From Cyanobium sp. CH-040 (GTDB lineage: Bacteria; Cyanobacteriota; Cyanobacteriia; PCC-6307; Cyanobiaceae): a stretch of 64,000 nucleotides of DNA. This document shows positions 34,410 through 43,416 of this stretch, piece after piece. The notes under the pieces are model-generated. The model did not search any database, was not told where the DNA came from, and was given only the letters and a program-made list of their open reading frames with translations. Location: assembly GCF_024346135.1 (NCBI RefSeq), contig NZ_JAGQCJ010000014.1:1-64000 (forward strand), given 5' to 3'. A program made the position numbers and the translations under genes. How positions within the stretch are numbered: the stretch's first letter is position 1; each line of letters begins with the position of its first letter.

Positions 34410-36260
34410 TCAGCAGTAACCCCATACACAGTCAAACTTGACCCTGCCGTCGGAAGGGAGAAGCAGAGTACGGCGGACTAAATTCTCATGTTCAAAGCTC
34501 TCATCAGCATTGAGAATTACAAACTTACAATGGATAACTTCACCCGCTGTCTGCGTAAAGGGAACTTCAGCAATCCAAGTGTTCCGATTGACGTATTCCA
34601 GTCCATACGCTTTGCTTAGATCCCATTCGCCCAGTTCAGGGCAATCACCGGTAATACAGAGCGATTGTCCCGGTCTGGTTTCAACACCATTGAGCTGAAA
34701 CACCGCAACAGTCTGACCACATACTCTTGATCCGGCATTGACAAGCACATGCATGGAAGCGGGTTTCAGCTGCAGATCCACAAGACTGCCATCACGTATA
34801 GGAAAGGACTCACCACTGATCACGCATTGATGCTGTCCATCTGGGATCGTGAGGTGCTTGACAGTGATCGTGGCTTGCTCTCCCTTGTTAAAAAGACACA
34901 GCGCCCATGAATCGCGATAGCGTCGTTCAAAGATATAGATATCTTCCGAGAGAAAACGCTCCTGACAGCCACCAAGACTGAGTGCTTGGACTGTTCGCCG
35001 AAGTCGCGACATCGCCGCGACCAGCTTGAATAGCCTAGAATCCGTGTCAAACGACGCCATCATTGGGCGGTTATAGGGATCTTGCCCGCCATCAGTGTTG
35101 TTGACAAGATATTGCTCAGTACCATAGAAGAGACAGGGTACCCCGCGAAGGGAAAACAGCAGAACGGTTGCCATTTCCAACATCCTCTCGTCAGGACATA
35201 TTGAAAGGAAGCGTGGCATATCGTGGTTGTCTATAAAGGTAACCAGCTCGTTTGCTCGCTTGTATACATAGTCAAAGCTAAGCAAATATTCAACGAGCCT
35301 AAAGCCACCAGATTGCTGACCGGAGAATGCAAATCTGATGGCATCACAAAGCCCAAAGTCAAGGATTGACATGCCAGTATCGTTGGCATACGCAACAGTC
35401 CGAGGATCCCATGGCTTACCAAATCCATATTCACCAAACATGAAGAGATTTGCTCGATGAGCCTTCATGTCTGAGGTGAACTCCTGCCAAAACCAGATCG
35501 GCATGTGCTTAAGAGTATCAACTCGGAGAGCATCAACACCCACATCAATCCAGCTCTTGATTGCAGACTTTATGAAGTTACGAAAGTCGATGTTCTTCTC
35601 ATTGAATGTTGCCAGTCCAGCCATCTCACCATGGATCAACTGGAACTCGTCGTCCCAGTCGGTTATTTCAGGATAGTGGTAGTAGAAGTTCTTGTCATCA
35701 TGATAGAAGTCAGCAATAAGCTTCCCATCGTCAAATACCTTCCCTTTGCTGCCGTTGATATCAGGCGAACTGTGGTTGCAAACGACATCCAGAATCAACT
35801 TGAGACCGGCCCCGTGAAGTGCCGCTACCAGGTCGGCCAAAGTCGATGAACGATCTAGCGTATTGCAATCATCGTGACGTATAAAGCGCGGGTTGATTCT
35901 ACGAAAGTCTTTGGTCCAATAACCATGCATGGGAGCACGGTCAAATTGCATATCGTCTACCTGTTCAAACAGAGGCGAGAGCCACACGGCGGTTACGCCA
36001 AGTTCTTTAAGATAGGGTACTTTCTGAATGATGCCATCAAGATTGCCGCCCCAGTACTTACCCCAATGCAGCCACATTTTGTCATACAGCCCTTCTTTCT
36101 CTCCTCGGTCCCATAGACCTGCCAGCTCCTCCTCATCACTTGTAGCATCATAAAAACGATCTACAATGACAAAGTAAATTACCTCTTCCCGGAAGTCAAG
36201 TTCACTAGTCGAGAGGTATCCAAGTTCTGATGCTGCCTGAGTGGCGCGATGCTCAGCCAT
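34410..36260 (-). CDS. GH13 alpha-amylase-like enzyme with C-terminal CBM20 starch-binding domain
   Basis: A 616-residue alpha-glucan enzyme. The four GH13 regions are clear: 'LILDVVCNHSSPD' (I), 'GVDALRVDTLKHMP' with nucleophile D248 (II), 'FMFGEYGFG' with acid/base E277 (III) and 'FIDNHDMPRF' with D347 (IV). Residues from about 525 to the end form a CBM20 domain ('GQSLCITGDCPELGEWDLSK'). The N-terminus 'EEVIYFVIVDRFYD' is like cyclodextrin glucanotransferases, but there is little room for the extra domain D. There is no signal peptide, so it should act on internal glycogen or starch-like glucan, or be exported in some other way. Confidence 0.9.
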   Translation of the reverse strand: MAEHRATQAASELGYLSTSELDFREEVIYFVIVDRFYDATSDEEELAGLWDRGEKEGLYDKMWLHWGKYWGGNLDGIIQKVPYLKELGVTAVWLSPLFEQVDDMQFDRAPMHGYWTKDFRRINPRFIRHDDCNTLDRSSTLADLVAALHGAGLKLILDVVCNHSSPDINGSKGKVFDDGKLIADFYHDDKNFYYHYPEITDWDDEFQLIHGEMAGLATFNEKNIDFRNFIKSAIKSWIDVGVDALRVDTLKHMPIWFWQEFTSDMKAHRANLFMFGEYGFGKPWDPRTVAYANDTGMSILDFGLCDAIRFAFSGQQSGGFRLVEYLLSFDYVYKRANELVTFIDNHDMPRFLSICPDERMLEMATVLLFSLRGVPCLFYGTEQYLVNNTDGGQDPYNRPMMASFDTDSRLFKLVAAMSRLRRTVQALSLGGCQERFLSEDIYIFERRYRDSWALCLFNKGEQATITVKHLTIPDGQHQCVISGESFPIRDGSLVDLQLKPASMHVLVNAGSRVCGQTVAVFQLNGVETRPGQSLCITGDCPELGEWDLSKAYGLEYVNRNTWIAEVPFTQTAGEVIHCKFVILNADESFEHENLVRRTLLLPSDGRVKFDCVWGYC

Positions 36261-36617
36261 CTGTGAGACCGTGCGCAGGGGTCATTCCCAAGCTATGGGC
36301 ATTGCATCAAACAATCGCAATCTGCAATGATTGAACGCAATCCAGCAGGGGCGGACAGCCGTTCGAGCCAGACACCTATCGACCTCATGTCAAGTCGACA
36401 GAGCAGACCATCCAGCCTCTGCAGATATGGATGACATCGTCAAGGGCTGATCAAGGGGTAGGACACGATGAGGTCGCCCAACCATCCAACGCCACCGGAG
36501 GCCAGCAAGCCTCACAGCACTCGGAGATTGCTTAAGGACACGTCCTCGCAATCAACGGATTGGAGCTCGAAAATATTATGCTTGGATCTGTTGGACTTCG
36601 CCAGCGCACGGGTCGTC
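36261..36617. other. Intergenic region upstream of the amylase gene
   Basis: About 355 bp lying between two minus-strand genes. It probably holds the amylase promoter, but no operator-like palindrome or recognisable promoter pair could be fixed. No gene seen. Confidence 0.4.
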
Positions 36618-37502
36618 TCAACCACTGCCATGGGCGACTCCCAGATTGATCACGGCCCCCTCTGCAGCCGCACTCACCCTGGGCAGACCGATCCGATCGG
36701 CGAATCCTCGGCGGAGCTGCTCCAGGGACTCATCGATGATCAGATCTGTTCGCATGGGGTCATGGTGTGTGAGAACCACATGTTTCACTCTCCCCAACCG
36801 GCACAGTTCCACAACATACTCGCCAACACTGTGACCCCATCCACGCTTGAGACTAAATTCGCCAGCATTATACTGAGCGTCATGAATTACGAGATCGGCA
36901 TCTGCCAGGAATTTTGCATGGGCGTAATCCCGTGGGTCAAGGATCTGACAGGAAGTTGAAACCTCATTGCCACAGGGTTCATGATCACACGCATAAACCA
37001 GAGCCACGCCATCAGCCTCAATGCGATAACCGAGTGTTGGACCAGGGTGGTTCAGAGATCGTGTGGTGACGGTCGCCCCACCAATCTGGAACGTCCCCTC
37101 CTGAAGATCATGAAAGTGAAGTCTGGCCGTCAGCTGATCCAGCGTGATCGGGAAGAATGGGGGCGACATCTGAATGGCAAAGGCCTCCCTGGCTGTTCCC
37201 TCCAAAGGTTTGGGAGCATAGATGTTCCAGAGACCGTCAGGTGCATAAAGAGGAGCAAAGAATGGCAAGCCCTGGATGTGATCCCAGTGCAGGTGGCTGA
37301 CAAGAATATGGCCTTGCTGCGACGGCGGCGATGAGGCCATCAGGCTTGCACCCAGGCCACAGGCACCGCTACCGATGTCAAGGATGAACAGTTCTCCCGC
37401 TTCGGTGCGCACCTCAACACATGTTGTGTTGCCGCCATAGCGGAGCGTGTGCGGCCCAGGCGTTGGAATCGACCCCCTGGTTCCCCAGAACCTGACCCAC
37501 AT
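36618..37502 (-). CDS. Metallo-beta-lactamase-fold hydrolase, second paralog
   Basis: A 294-residue MBL-fold enzyme clearly related to the one at 31273. Both start with V-R/K-F-x-G-x-R-G-S and share 'YGGNTTC' or 'FGGNTTC'. HLHWDH lies at 70-75, 'SLNHPGPTLGYRIE' gives the next His, 'LVYACDHEP' the Asp and 'VVLTHHDPMRTD' the last His. The two paralogs flank the cyclase and amylase genes. The start at 37502 (MWVRFWGTRGS) is chosen over a GTG-like extension because the fold begins there. Phosphodiesterase activity is inferred only from family and context. Confidence 0.85.
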   Translation of the reverse strand: MWVRFWGTRGSIPTPGPHTLRYGGNTTCVEVRTEAGELFILDIGSGACGLGASLMASSPPSQQGHILVSHLHWDHIQGLPFFAPLYAPDGLWNIYAPKPLEGTAREAFAIQMSPPFFPITLDQLTARLHFHDLQEGTFQIGGATVTTRSLNHPGPTLGYRIEADGVALVYACDHEPCGNEVSTSCQILDPRDYAHAKFLADADLVIHDAQYNAGEFSLKRGWGHSVGEYVVELCRLGRVKHVVLTHHDPMRTDLIIDESLEQLRRGFADRIGLPRVSAAAEGAVINLGVAHGSG

Positions 37503-37839
37503 GGCCAACATGGCAAGACAGGACAAATCTAGGGATATCAGCTACAAAATCCAACTCCTGCAGAGGAAGAGAAGACTTGCGCTAGGTTCCGTCGAGGTGT
37601 GTGGCGTTGAGCAGTTTGATGCGCCGCCGAACCAGTCCGCATGGATCCAGCAAGGTGGTGGCATATTGCAATCAGCTTGTCGCGATCCAGAGACCTGACC
37701 GTGACGAGCCTGGTTCAGGGTTGACAGACCCGGGGAGACGCCGGGGAGGTGGAGTCGGGGACTCTTGACAGGCAGCTGCAGCCTTCACAGAGGGCAACCG
37801 GCGGCAGGGGCAGGACCGGAACGATCCCGCCCCTCGGAC
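37503..37839. other. Intergenic region at the right edge of the low-GC cassette
   Basis: About 335 bp where composition changes from AT-richer (37503-37700) to the GC-rich background. No gene, tRNA fragment or direct repeat marking an insertion boundary was found. Confidence 0.4.
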
Positions 37840-38208
37840 TCACTCCTCCTCGTCGGCGCCGCCGATGGGAACCAGCTTGATCTGCTTGCGGCCCAGCTTG
37901 ATCTCGAATTCGTCGCCGGGCTGGAGCCCCAGCTGGGCGGTGTAGGCCTTGCCCACCAGCAGGTTGCCGTTGAACTGCACCTTGGTGACGTAGCTGAGCT
38001 TGCGGCCGCCCTTGCCCCGGCCCTGGCCGGCGCCATCGCCGAGACTCACGCCCTTGGCTTCCAGCAGCGCCTCGTAGAAGGCGGTGAAGTTGAGGCGCTC
38101 GGTGCCGTCCTTCTTGGTGCTCACATAGCCGCATTCGCGCACGAGCTCGGATTTTGACGCGTCGCCAAGCTCCTTCACCCGGGCGAGAAGTTCCTGTCCA
38201 GTCAGCAT
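37840..38208 (-). CDS. cyAbrB-type transcriptional regulator
   Basis: A 122-residue AbrB-like protein of the cyanobacterial cyAbrB class. The N-terminal half 'LTGQELLARVKELGDASKSE' and 'NFTAFYEALLEAKGVSLGD' matches the family-specific part. The C-terminal half is the AbrB fold: 'VQFNGNLLVGKAYTAQLGLQ' followed by 'PGDEFEIKLGRKQIKLV'. Members regulate carbon and nitrogen genes in cyanobacteria. A methionine four residues upstream (38220) is an equally possible start. The protein ends in a run of acidic residues. Confidence 0.88.
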   Translation of the reverse strand: MLTGQELLARVKELGDASKSELVRECGYVSTKKDGTERLNFTAFYEALLEAKGVSLGDGAGQGRGKGGRKLSYVTKVQFNGNLLVGKAYTAQLGLQPGDEFEIKLGRKQIKLVPIGGADEEE

Positions 38209-38687
38209 GGTTGACCCCATCAACATCCCGAGCATAGCCAATCACCGGACGATGCCATCCCGGCCGGATCGCCAGAGGTGGATCCGGATTCGGTTGATGC
38301 CTTGATCCGCCGCATCTGCCCCGTGGGGGAGTGACCTGTGATGGCGCAGGGCATACCGCGAACCGGACGCATCCGGCGGCCCTTCGCTGAGCGGAACCGC
38401 CGCCCAACGCCCCACCCGGGCGCCAGCGGCGCCGTCCCATGCGCGCGGTGAGCATGCTGCAGAACGGCAGCACCTGCCCATAGAGCCATCCCCGGATGCG
38501 CGGCGGTATCCGCAGCACGAGGGATCCGCAAACGGATTCCACTCCACACCGGTGCAGTTTGGTCTGGCCTGGCCTGAAGCGTGCCGCAGACACCATGCGC
38601 TGAGGCCCTGATCGGGGGACATGCAATCCCCACCCCTGCACCGGGGTTCAGCTGAGAGGATGGGGCGGACCCGCCCGCAGTTGGCCC
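38209..38687. other. Intergenic region between cyAbrB and Rrf2-type regulators
   Basis: About 480 bp separating two divergent regulator genes. GC-rich shadow frames cross it on both strands, but none has family features. It should hold both promoters. No clear palindrome was found. Confidence 0.4.
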
Positions 38688-39119
38688 GTGACGTTCAGCG
38701 CCAAGACCGAGTACGGCCTGGTGGCCCTGATCGAGCTTGCTGCCGTGGAGGCGCAGGGAACCCCCCTGCAGGTGGGAGAGATCTGCCGGCGTCAGCAGAT
38801 CCCCGATCGTTATCTGGAGCAGTTGCTCACCAGCCTGCGCAAGGCCGGAATCCTGAGCAGCGTCCGGGGCCCCCGGGGCGGCTTTCGCCTGGCCCGGGCG
38901 CCGGGCGAGATCACCGTGGCGGAGGTGATCACCTGCCTGGAGCGAGGCTCGCAACCGGAGCGCCAGGGCGACCGCAGCAGTGCGGCCTTCGGCGCGGTGA
39001 CCAGCCTGGCGCGCCAGCTGGAGCAGGAGCGCAGCCGGTTGCTCAACGCCACCACGTTGCAGCAGCTGCTCGAGGAGCGCGATGCCAGAGAACAGCCCCA
39101 GCAGATGTTCTACATCTGA
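38688..39119 (+). CDS. Rrf2-family transcriptional regulator without the iron-sulfur cysteines
   Basis: A 143-residue Rrf2 winged-helix protein beginning with GTG. The signature parts are 'KTEYGLVALIELA', the recognition helix 'QIPDRYLEQLLTSLRKAGIL' and the wing 'SSVRGPRGGFRLAR'. The region that binds an iron-sulfur cluster in IscR-like members lacks its cysteines, so it is likely a CymR-type regulator sensing something else. It precedes the antiporter gene by 77 bp on the same strand and may control it. Confidence 0.88.
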   Translation: MTFSAKTEYGLVALIELAAVEAQGTPLQVGEICRRQQIPDRYLEQLLTSLRKAGILSSVRGPRGGFRLARAPGEITVAEVITCLERGSQPERQGDRSSAAFGAVTSLARQLEQERSRLLNATTLQQLLEERDAREQPQQMFYI

Positions 39120-39196
39120 GCGTCAGCCGGTTCCGGGGTAGGCATCATCACGTCGATGACAGCGGCCCGGATGACCGCGATGCCTGAGCTCTCACC

Positions 39197-40384
39197 ATGG
39201 CCGTTCTGCTGATCAGCCTGGGCTCGATCCTGCTGCTGGCGCTGCTGGCCACGGCGCTGGCCGAGCGCGCGCCGCTGCCCCGGGTCACCCTGCTGCTGCT
39301 GCTGGGGGTGATCAGCGGTGCGCCCGTGCTCGCTCTGATCCCTGCCCAGCTGGTGGCGCAGTTCGGGGTGATCGCCAACATCACCCTGCTGATGGTGGGC
39401 TTCCTGATCGGCGGCAAGCTCAGCCACCACTCCCTGGCCCATGAGGGCCGCCAGGTGGTGCTGATCTCGCTGCTGGAGGCCGTGGGCACGGTGGCGAGCG
39501 TGGGCATGGGATTGATGCTGCTGGGGCTGGACTGGGCCCAGGCCACCGTGCTGGGCTGCATCGCCGCGGCGACGGCACCCACCGCCGTGCTCGACGTGGT
39601 CGCCCAGCTCACCGGCGGCAGCGGCCCCCGCCGCCGGTTCGCGGACCTGCTGCTGGGCATCACCGCCCTGGACGACGTCTGGGCCCTGCTGCTGTTCGGG
39701 ATCGGCCTGGCCCTGGCCCGGGCAAGCCAGGGCCAGGACCCCTCCCCCCTGCTGCCCCTGCTGTGGGCCTGCCGGGAGCTGGGCGGGGGCGCGCTGGTGG
39801 GACTGGCGGTGGGACTGCCGGCGGCCCTGCTCACCGGGCGCATCCGCGAGGGACAGCCGATGCTGCTGGAGGCGCTCGGGATCGTGCTGCTCTGCGGCGG
39901 GCTGGCGGCGCAGTTCCAGGTGTCCTACCTGGTGGCCGCGATGGTGATGGGGGCGGTGATCGCCAACCTCGCCCGCCATCACGACTACCCCTTTCATGCC
40001 ATCGAGGGCATCGAACTGCCGTTCATGGCCCTGTTCTTCGTGCTGGCGGGGGCTTCGCTCGATGTGGGCGGCCTGCGCCGGATCGGGGGCGTGGGCCTGG
40101 CCTATGTGCTTCTGCGCTGCCTCGGCAAGGTGGGAGGGGCTGCGACGGGGGCTCGCTGGGCCGGCACCGACCCACTCACCCGGCGCTGGGTGGGAGCTGC
40201 CCTGCTGCCCCAGGCCGGCTTGGCCGTGGGCATGGCACTGGTGGCTGCCGACCAGCTGGGGGAAGGGGCCGCGCCGGTGCTGAGCCTGGCCATCGGCTCC
40301 ACCGTGGCGTTCGAGCTGGTGGGGGCGCCGCTCGTGCGCCTGGCGCTCAGCCACTTCCGCGACACCCCCGAAGCGGTCGGCTGA
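39197..40384 (+). CDS. CPA2-type cation:proton antiporter
   Basis: A 395-residue membrane protein with about 12 helices, fitting the Na+(K+)/H+ exchanger domain. Typical segments are 'VTLLLLLGVISGAPVLALIP', 'ATVLGCIAAATAPTAVLDVV' (the broken-helix region), 'GITALDDVWALLLFG' with the functional Asp pair, and 'FFVLAGASLDVGGL'. There is no C-terminal TrkA/RCK domain, so it is the bare exchanger. The ion cannot be deduced. The RND adaptor gene follows after 47 bp. Confidence 0.9.
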   Translation: MAVLLISLGSILLLALLATALAERAPLPRVTLLLLLGVISGAPVLALIPAQLVAQFGVIANITLLMVGFLIGGKLSHHSLAHEGRQVVLISLLEAVGTVASVGMGLMLLGLDWAQATVLGCIAAATAPTAVLDVVAQLTGGSGPRRRFADLLLGITALDDVWALLLFGIGLALARASQGQDPSPLLPLLWACRELGGGALVGLAVGLPAALLTGRIREGQPMLLEALGIVLLCGGLAAQFQVSYLVAAMVMGAVIANLARHHDYPFHAIEGIELPFMALFFVLAGASLDVGGLRRIGGVGLAYVLLRCLGKVGGAATGARWAGTDPLTRRWVGAALLPQAGLAVGMALVAADQLGEGAAPVLSLAIGSTVAFELVGAPLVRLALSHFRDTPEAVG

Positions 40385-40431
40385 ACGGACTGCATACACT
40401 CGGCCCCAGCACCCGCTACCGGAGTGATCCC

Positions 40432-41604
40432 TTGGCGAGGAACCCAGCCCAGGCAGTGCTTCGCGGTGGGTCTGCCGGCCGGCGTCGGCTTGCCGGCTCG
40501 GCCGCGGCGGCGCTGATGGCGCTGCCCCTGCTGCTGGGCTGCCGTCCGGACCAGCAGGGCGGAGGGCCGTCGTCTCCCCCGCTCACGGTGGCCACCACCG
40601 CAGTGGCCCCCACCGCCTTCAGCACCGCGATCGACACGATCAGCACCCTGGAGGCGATCGAGGAGGTGCAGCTCTCCTCCCAGGCGGACGGACGCATCCG
40701 GGAGCTGCGCGTGCGCCAGGGCAGCCCGGTGCGGGAAGGGGACCTGCTGCTGGTGCTCGACCAGATCCAGGCCCGGGCCGACGTGGCCCGCCTGCAGGCC
40801 CAGGCCCGTACCGATCAGATCAACTACCAGCGCTACGCCTATCTGGCCCGACAGGGAGCCGTGAGTGCCGAGCAGCGCGATGAGTTCCGCCTGCGGGCGG
40901 TGGCTTCCCGCGAGCAGCTGGAGGCGGCCACGGCCGACCTGGGCTTCCGCAACGTGCGCGCCCCGATCAGCGGCATCGTCGCCGATCTGGAGGTGAAGGT
41001 GGGCGATGTGATCGAGGCCAACAGCCCCTTCACCCGCATCGTGCGCAATGACCGCCTGCAGGCCCGGCTCGAGGTGCCGGCGCTGCAGGCCGAGCGGGTA
41101 CGGCCGGGTCAGGCGGTGGTGCTGATCGACTCGGAGACGGAGCGCGAACTGGCGCGGGGGCAGCTGAGCACGGTGGATCCGCTCATCGACGGCGCCAGCC
41201 AGTTCCTGCTCGCCAAGGCCGAGTTCGACAACAGCGCCGGCAGCCTGCGCAGCGGACAGCGCAGCCGCGCCCGGCTGCTGCTGGAGGAACGCCAGGAGCT
41301 GGCGGTGCCCTTCCAGGCGGTGACCCAGCAGTCCGGCCAGGCCTTCGTGTTCGTGCCCGGCAGCCTGGCCGACCTGGAGCGCAGCCCGGGGCGGGTGGAT
41401 CTGCAGCGCCTGCGCGCCCTGCCGCCCGACACCCGCTTCGCGATCCAGGTGCCGGTGCGGCTCGGCTCCCTGCAGAACAACCGCTACCCGGTGCTCGCGG
41501 GCCTGAGTTCCGGCCAGGCGGTGATCACGTCCAACCTGATCAGCCTGCGCCACGGCCAGCCGATCCAGGTGAGCGGGTCCGCCTCGGCGGACACCGCGTC
41601 CTGA
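40432..41604 (+). CDS. RND efflux membrane-fusion (periplasmic adaptor) lipoprotein, first paralog
   Basis: A 390-residue adaptor that would link an inner-membrane RND pump to an outer-membrane channel. The TTG at 40432 is chosen because GGAG lies 7 bp upstream and the signal peptide follows, ending in the lipobox-like 'LPLLLGC'. The biotinyl-lipoyl-like halves are 'EVQLSSQADGRIRELRVRQG' and 'FRNVRAPISGIVADLEVKVG', separated by an alpha-hairpin. The C-terminus 'NNRYPVLAGLSSGQAVITSN' closely resembles that of the paralog at 61954. No pump gene lies beside it; the nearest is at 57918. Confidence 0.87.
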   Translation: MARNPAQAVLRGGSAGRRRLAGSAAAALMALPLLLGCRPDQQGGGPSSPPLTVATTAVAPTAFSTAIDTISTLEAIEEVQLSSQADGRIRELRVRQGSPVREGDLLLVLDQIQARADVARLQAQARTDQINYQRYAYLARQGAVSAEQRDEFRLRAVASREQLEAATADLGFRNVRAPISGIVADLEVKVGDVIEANSPFTRIVRNDRLQARLEVPALQAERVRPGQAVVLIDSETERELARGQLSTVDPLIDGASQFLLAKAEFDNSAGSLRSGQRSRARLLLEERQELAVPFQAVTQQSGQAFVFVPGSLADLERSPGRVDLQRLRALPPDTRFAIQVPVRLGSLQNNRYPVLAGLSSGQAVITSNLISLRHGQPIQVSGSASADTAS

Positions 41605-41638
41605 CAGGGCGGCCGCCCCGGGGCTAGAACCGCAGCGT

Positions 41639-42769
41639 ATGGTTCCGCCCCCGCCCGCCACCGTGACCCGCGCCCCCATCGGCGACAGCCTCGGGGCCCG
41701 CCTGCGCCAGCTGCACAGCCAGCTGCTGGAGGTGGTGCCGGCGGTGGACCGCATCGGCTGCGCCCTCTACGACCCCCGCGACGACCTGCTGCGCACCTTC
41801 GTGAACAGCACCCGCAGCGGCGTGCCGATCGAGGCCTACGAGTGGCGGCTGGCGGAGACCTCCGCCCTGCACCGGCTGGCCAGCGTCGGGGGCAGCCGCG
41901 TGATCGACGACATCCCGGCGGTGATCAAGGGCGACACGCCCCACTCCCGCTGGCTGCTGGAGCAGGGGTACCGCTCCTCCTTCACCGTGCCCCTGGCCCA
42001 CCGGGGCAGCTTCATCGGCTTTCTGTTCTTCGATTCCCTCCAGCCGGCGGCCTTCACAGCACCGGTGCAGCGCAGCCTGGAGCTGTTCGCCGTGCTGGTG
42101 ACGCTCACGATCGGCCAGGAGCTCGACCTAGTGCGTTCGATCGCCACCTCGGCCCAGGTGGCGCGGGAGTTCGCCAACCTGCGCGACACCGAGACCGGCG
42201 GGCATCTGGAGCGCATGGCCCACTACGCCCGCCTGATCGGCCGGGAGCTGCAGGCCAGCCATGGCCTCAGCGATGAGTACATCGAGCATCTCCACCTCTT
42301 CGCCCCCCTGCACGACATCGGCAAGATCGGCATCCCAGACGAGGTGCTGCTCAAACCCGGTCAGCTGGACGCCGAGCAGCGCCGCCTGATGGAGAGCCAT
42401 GTGCACATGGGTGTGCAGCTGCTGGAGAAGCTGATCGCCGATCTCGATCTGCAGGAGCGGGGCGAGGTGGCCATGATGCGCAACGTGGTGGCCGATCACC
42501 ATGAGTGCCTGGACGGATCGGGCTACCCACGTGGTCTGCGTGGCGAGGAGATCAGCCTGGAGGCGCGCATCATCGCCGTGGCCGACGTCTTCGACGCCCT
42601 CACCAGCCACCGGCCCTACAAGTCCCCCTGGACTCTGGAGGCCGCCCTGGATCAGCTGCAGCGGCTGGTGGAGCTCGGCAAGCTCGACGGCGACTGCGTG
42701 GCCGCCCTGCGGCGCCGCGGCCGTGAGGCGGAGGCGATCCGGGACCGCTTCCGCGACAGTGGACCGTGA
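41639..42769 (+). CDS. GAF / HD-GYP domain protein, probable cyclic di-GMP phosphodiesterase
   Basis: A 376-residue signalling protein. Residues about 20-165 form a GAF-type sensor ('IGCALYDPRDDLL', 'RSSFTVPLAHRGSFIGFLFF'). The HD-GYP domain follows, with HDIGKIGIPD at 225-234 and HHECLDGSGYP at 287-297; the later 'VADVFDALTSHRPYK' is also typical. All residues for metal binding and c-di-GMP hydrolysis appear intact. The GAF domain probably controls activity in response to a small molecule or redox state. It follows the adaptor gene by 34 bp. Confidence 0.9.
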   Translation: MVPPPPATVTRAPIGDSLGARLRQLHSQLLEVVPAVDRIGCALYDPRDDLLRTFVNSTRSGVPIEAYEWRLAETSALHRLASVGGSRVIDDIPAVIKGDTPHSRWLLEQGYRSSFTVPLAHRGSFIGFLFFDSLQPAAFTAPVQRSLELFAVLVTLTIGQELDLVRSIATSAQVAREFANLRDTETGGHLERMAHYARLIGRELQASHGLSDEYIEHLHLFAPLHDIGKIGIPDEVLLKPGQLDAEQRRLMESHVHMGVQLLEKLIADLDLQERGEVAMMRNVVADHHECLDGSGYPRGLRGEEISLEARIIAVADVFDALTSHRPYKSPWTLEAALDQLQRLVELGKLDGDCVAALRRRGREAEAIRDRFRDSGP

Positions 42770-42803
42770 TCGGGGCCACAGTGGGATCAGTCGCGGGGCA
42801 GCC

Positions 42804-43391
42804 ATGGGACTACGCACCGGTCTGAGCAGCGGTCTACGCAGGGGTCTACGCAGGGGAGTCGGGCGCTGGCTGCGGCGCCTGGGGGAACGGCTCGATCCCC
42901 AGGCGGTGTCCGAGATCGGCCTGGGCAGCCGCAAGCTGCCGGCCCTGGGAGAGCTCGATGCGGGGCCTGCCGCCGGCGATGAGGCCATCCCGTCGGTGCC
43001 CTGGCAGGGCGTGCGGGAGCGGGCCCTGGGCAAGAGCCTGGTGACCCTGCGCTCCGAAGCCCTCTACAGCCTGGGGGCCCTGCATGCCGCCCACCTGGCG
43101 GCGGCGGCCGTGTTCGACGACCGGCGGCTGGCGGCGGCGATCGCCCAGCGCAGCGGCGAGACGGTGAGCGACGAGACCCTCACCAAGCTGGCCGAGGCGG
43201 CCTCGATCTGGCACCGCGACAGCGCCTCGCTGGGCATGGCGCTCACGGCCGTGGGCTCCACCCAGGTGCCCGACATGGTGCTGGCCGAGGCCCTGCAGGT
43301 GGACGAGCAGGAGGCCGAGGCCCTCGAAGCGATGACCGAGGGCTATCAGATCGAGCTCAAGCGCCAGATCCTCGAGGAGGCCGATTCCTGA
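42804..43391 (+). CDS. Hypothetical protein, conserved-looking
   Basis: A 195-residue protein with a basic N-terminus of repeated Arg/Gly steps ('GLSSGLRRGLRRGVGRWLRR') followed by an acidic helical body ('LVTLRSEALYSLGALHAAHL', 'EALQVDEQEAEALEAMTEGY'). No membrane segment is strong. I do not recognise the family. It follows the HD-GYP gene by 34 bp on the same strand, so co-expression is likely. ATG at 42804 is the first start after the previous stop. Confidence 0.7.
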   Translation: MGLRTGLSSGLRRGLRRGVGRWLRRLGERLDPQAVSEIGLGSRKLPALGELDAGPAAGDEAIPSVPWQGVRERALGKSLVTLRSEALYSLGALHAAHLAAAAVFDDRRLAAAIAQRSGETVSDETLTKLAEAASIWHRDSASLGMALTAVGSTQVPDMVLAEALQVDEQEAEALEAMTEGYQIELKRQILEEADS

Positions 43392-43416
43392 GCACAGGAA
43401 CGCGGGCGACTGATCC

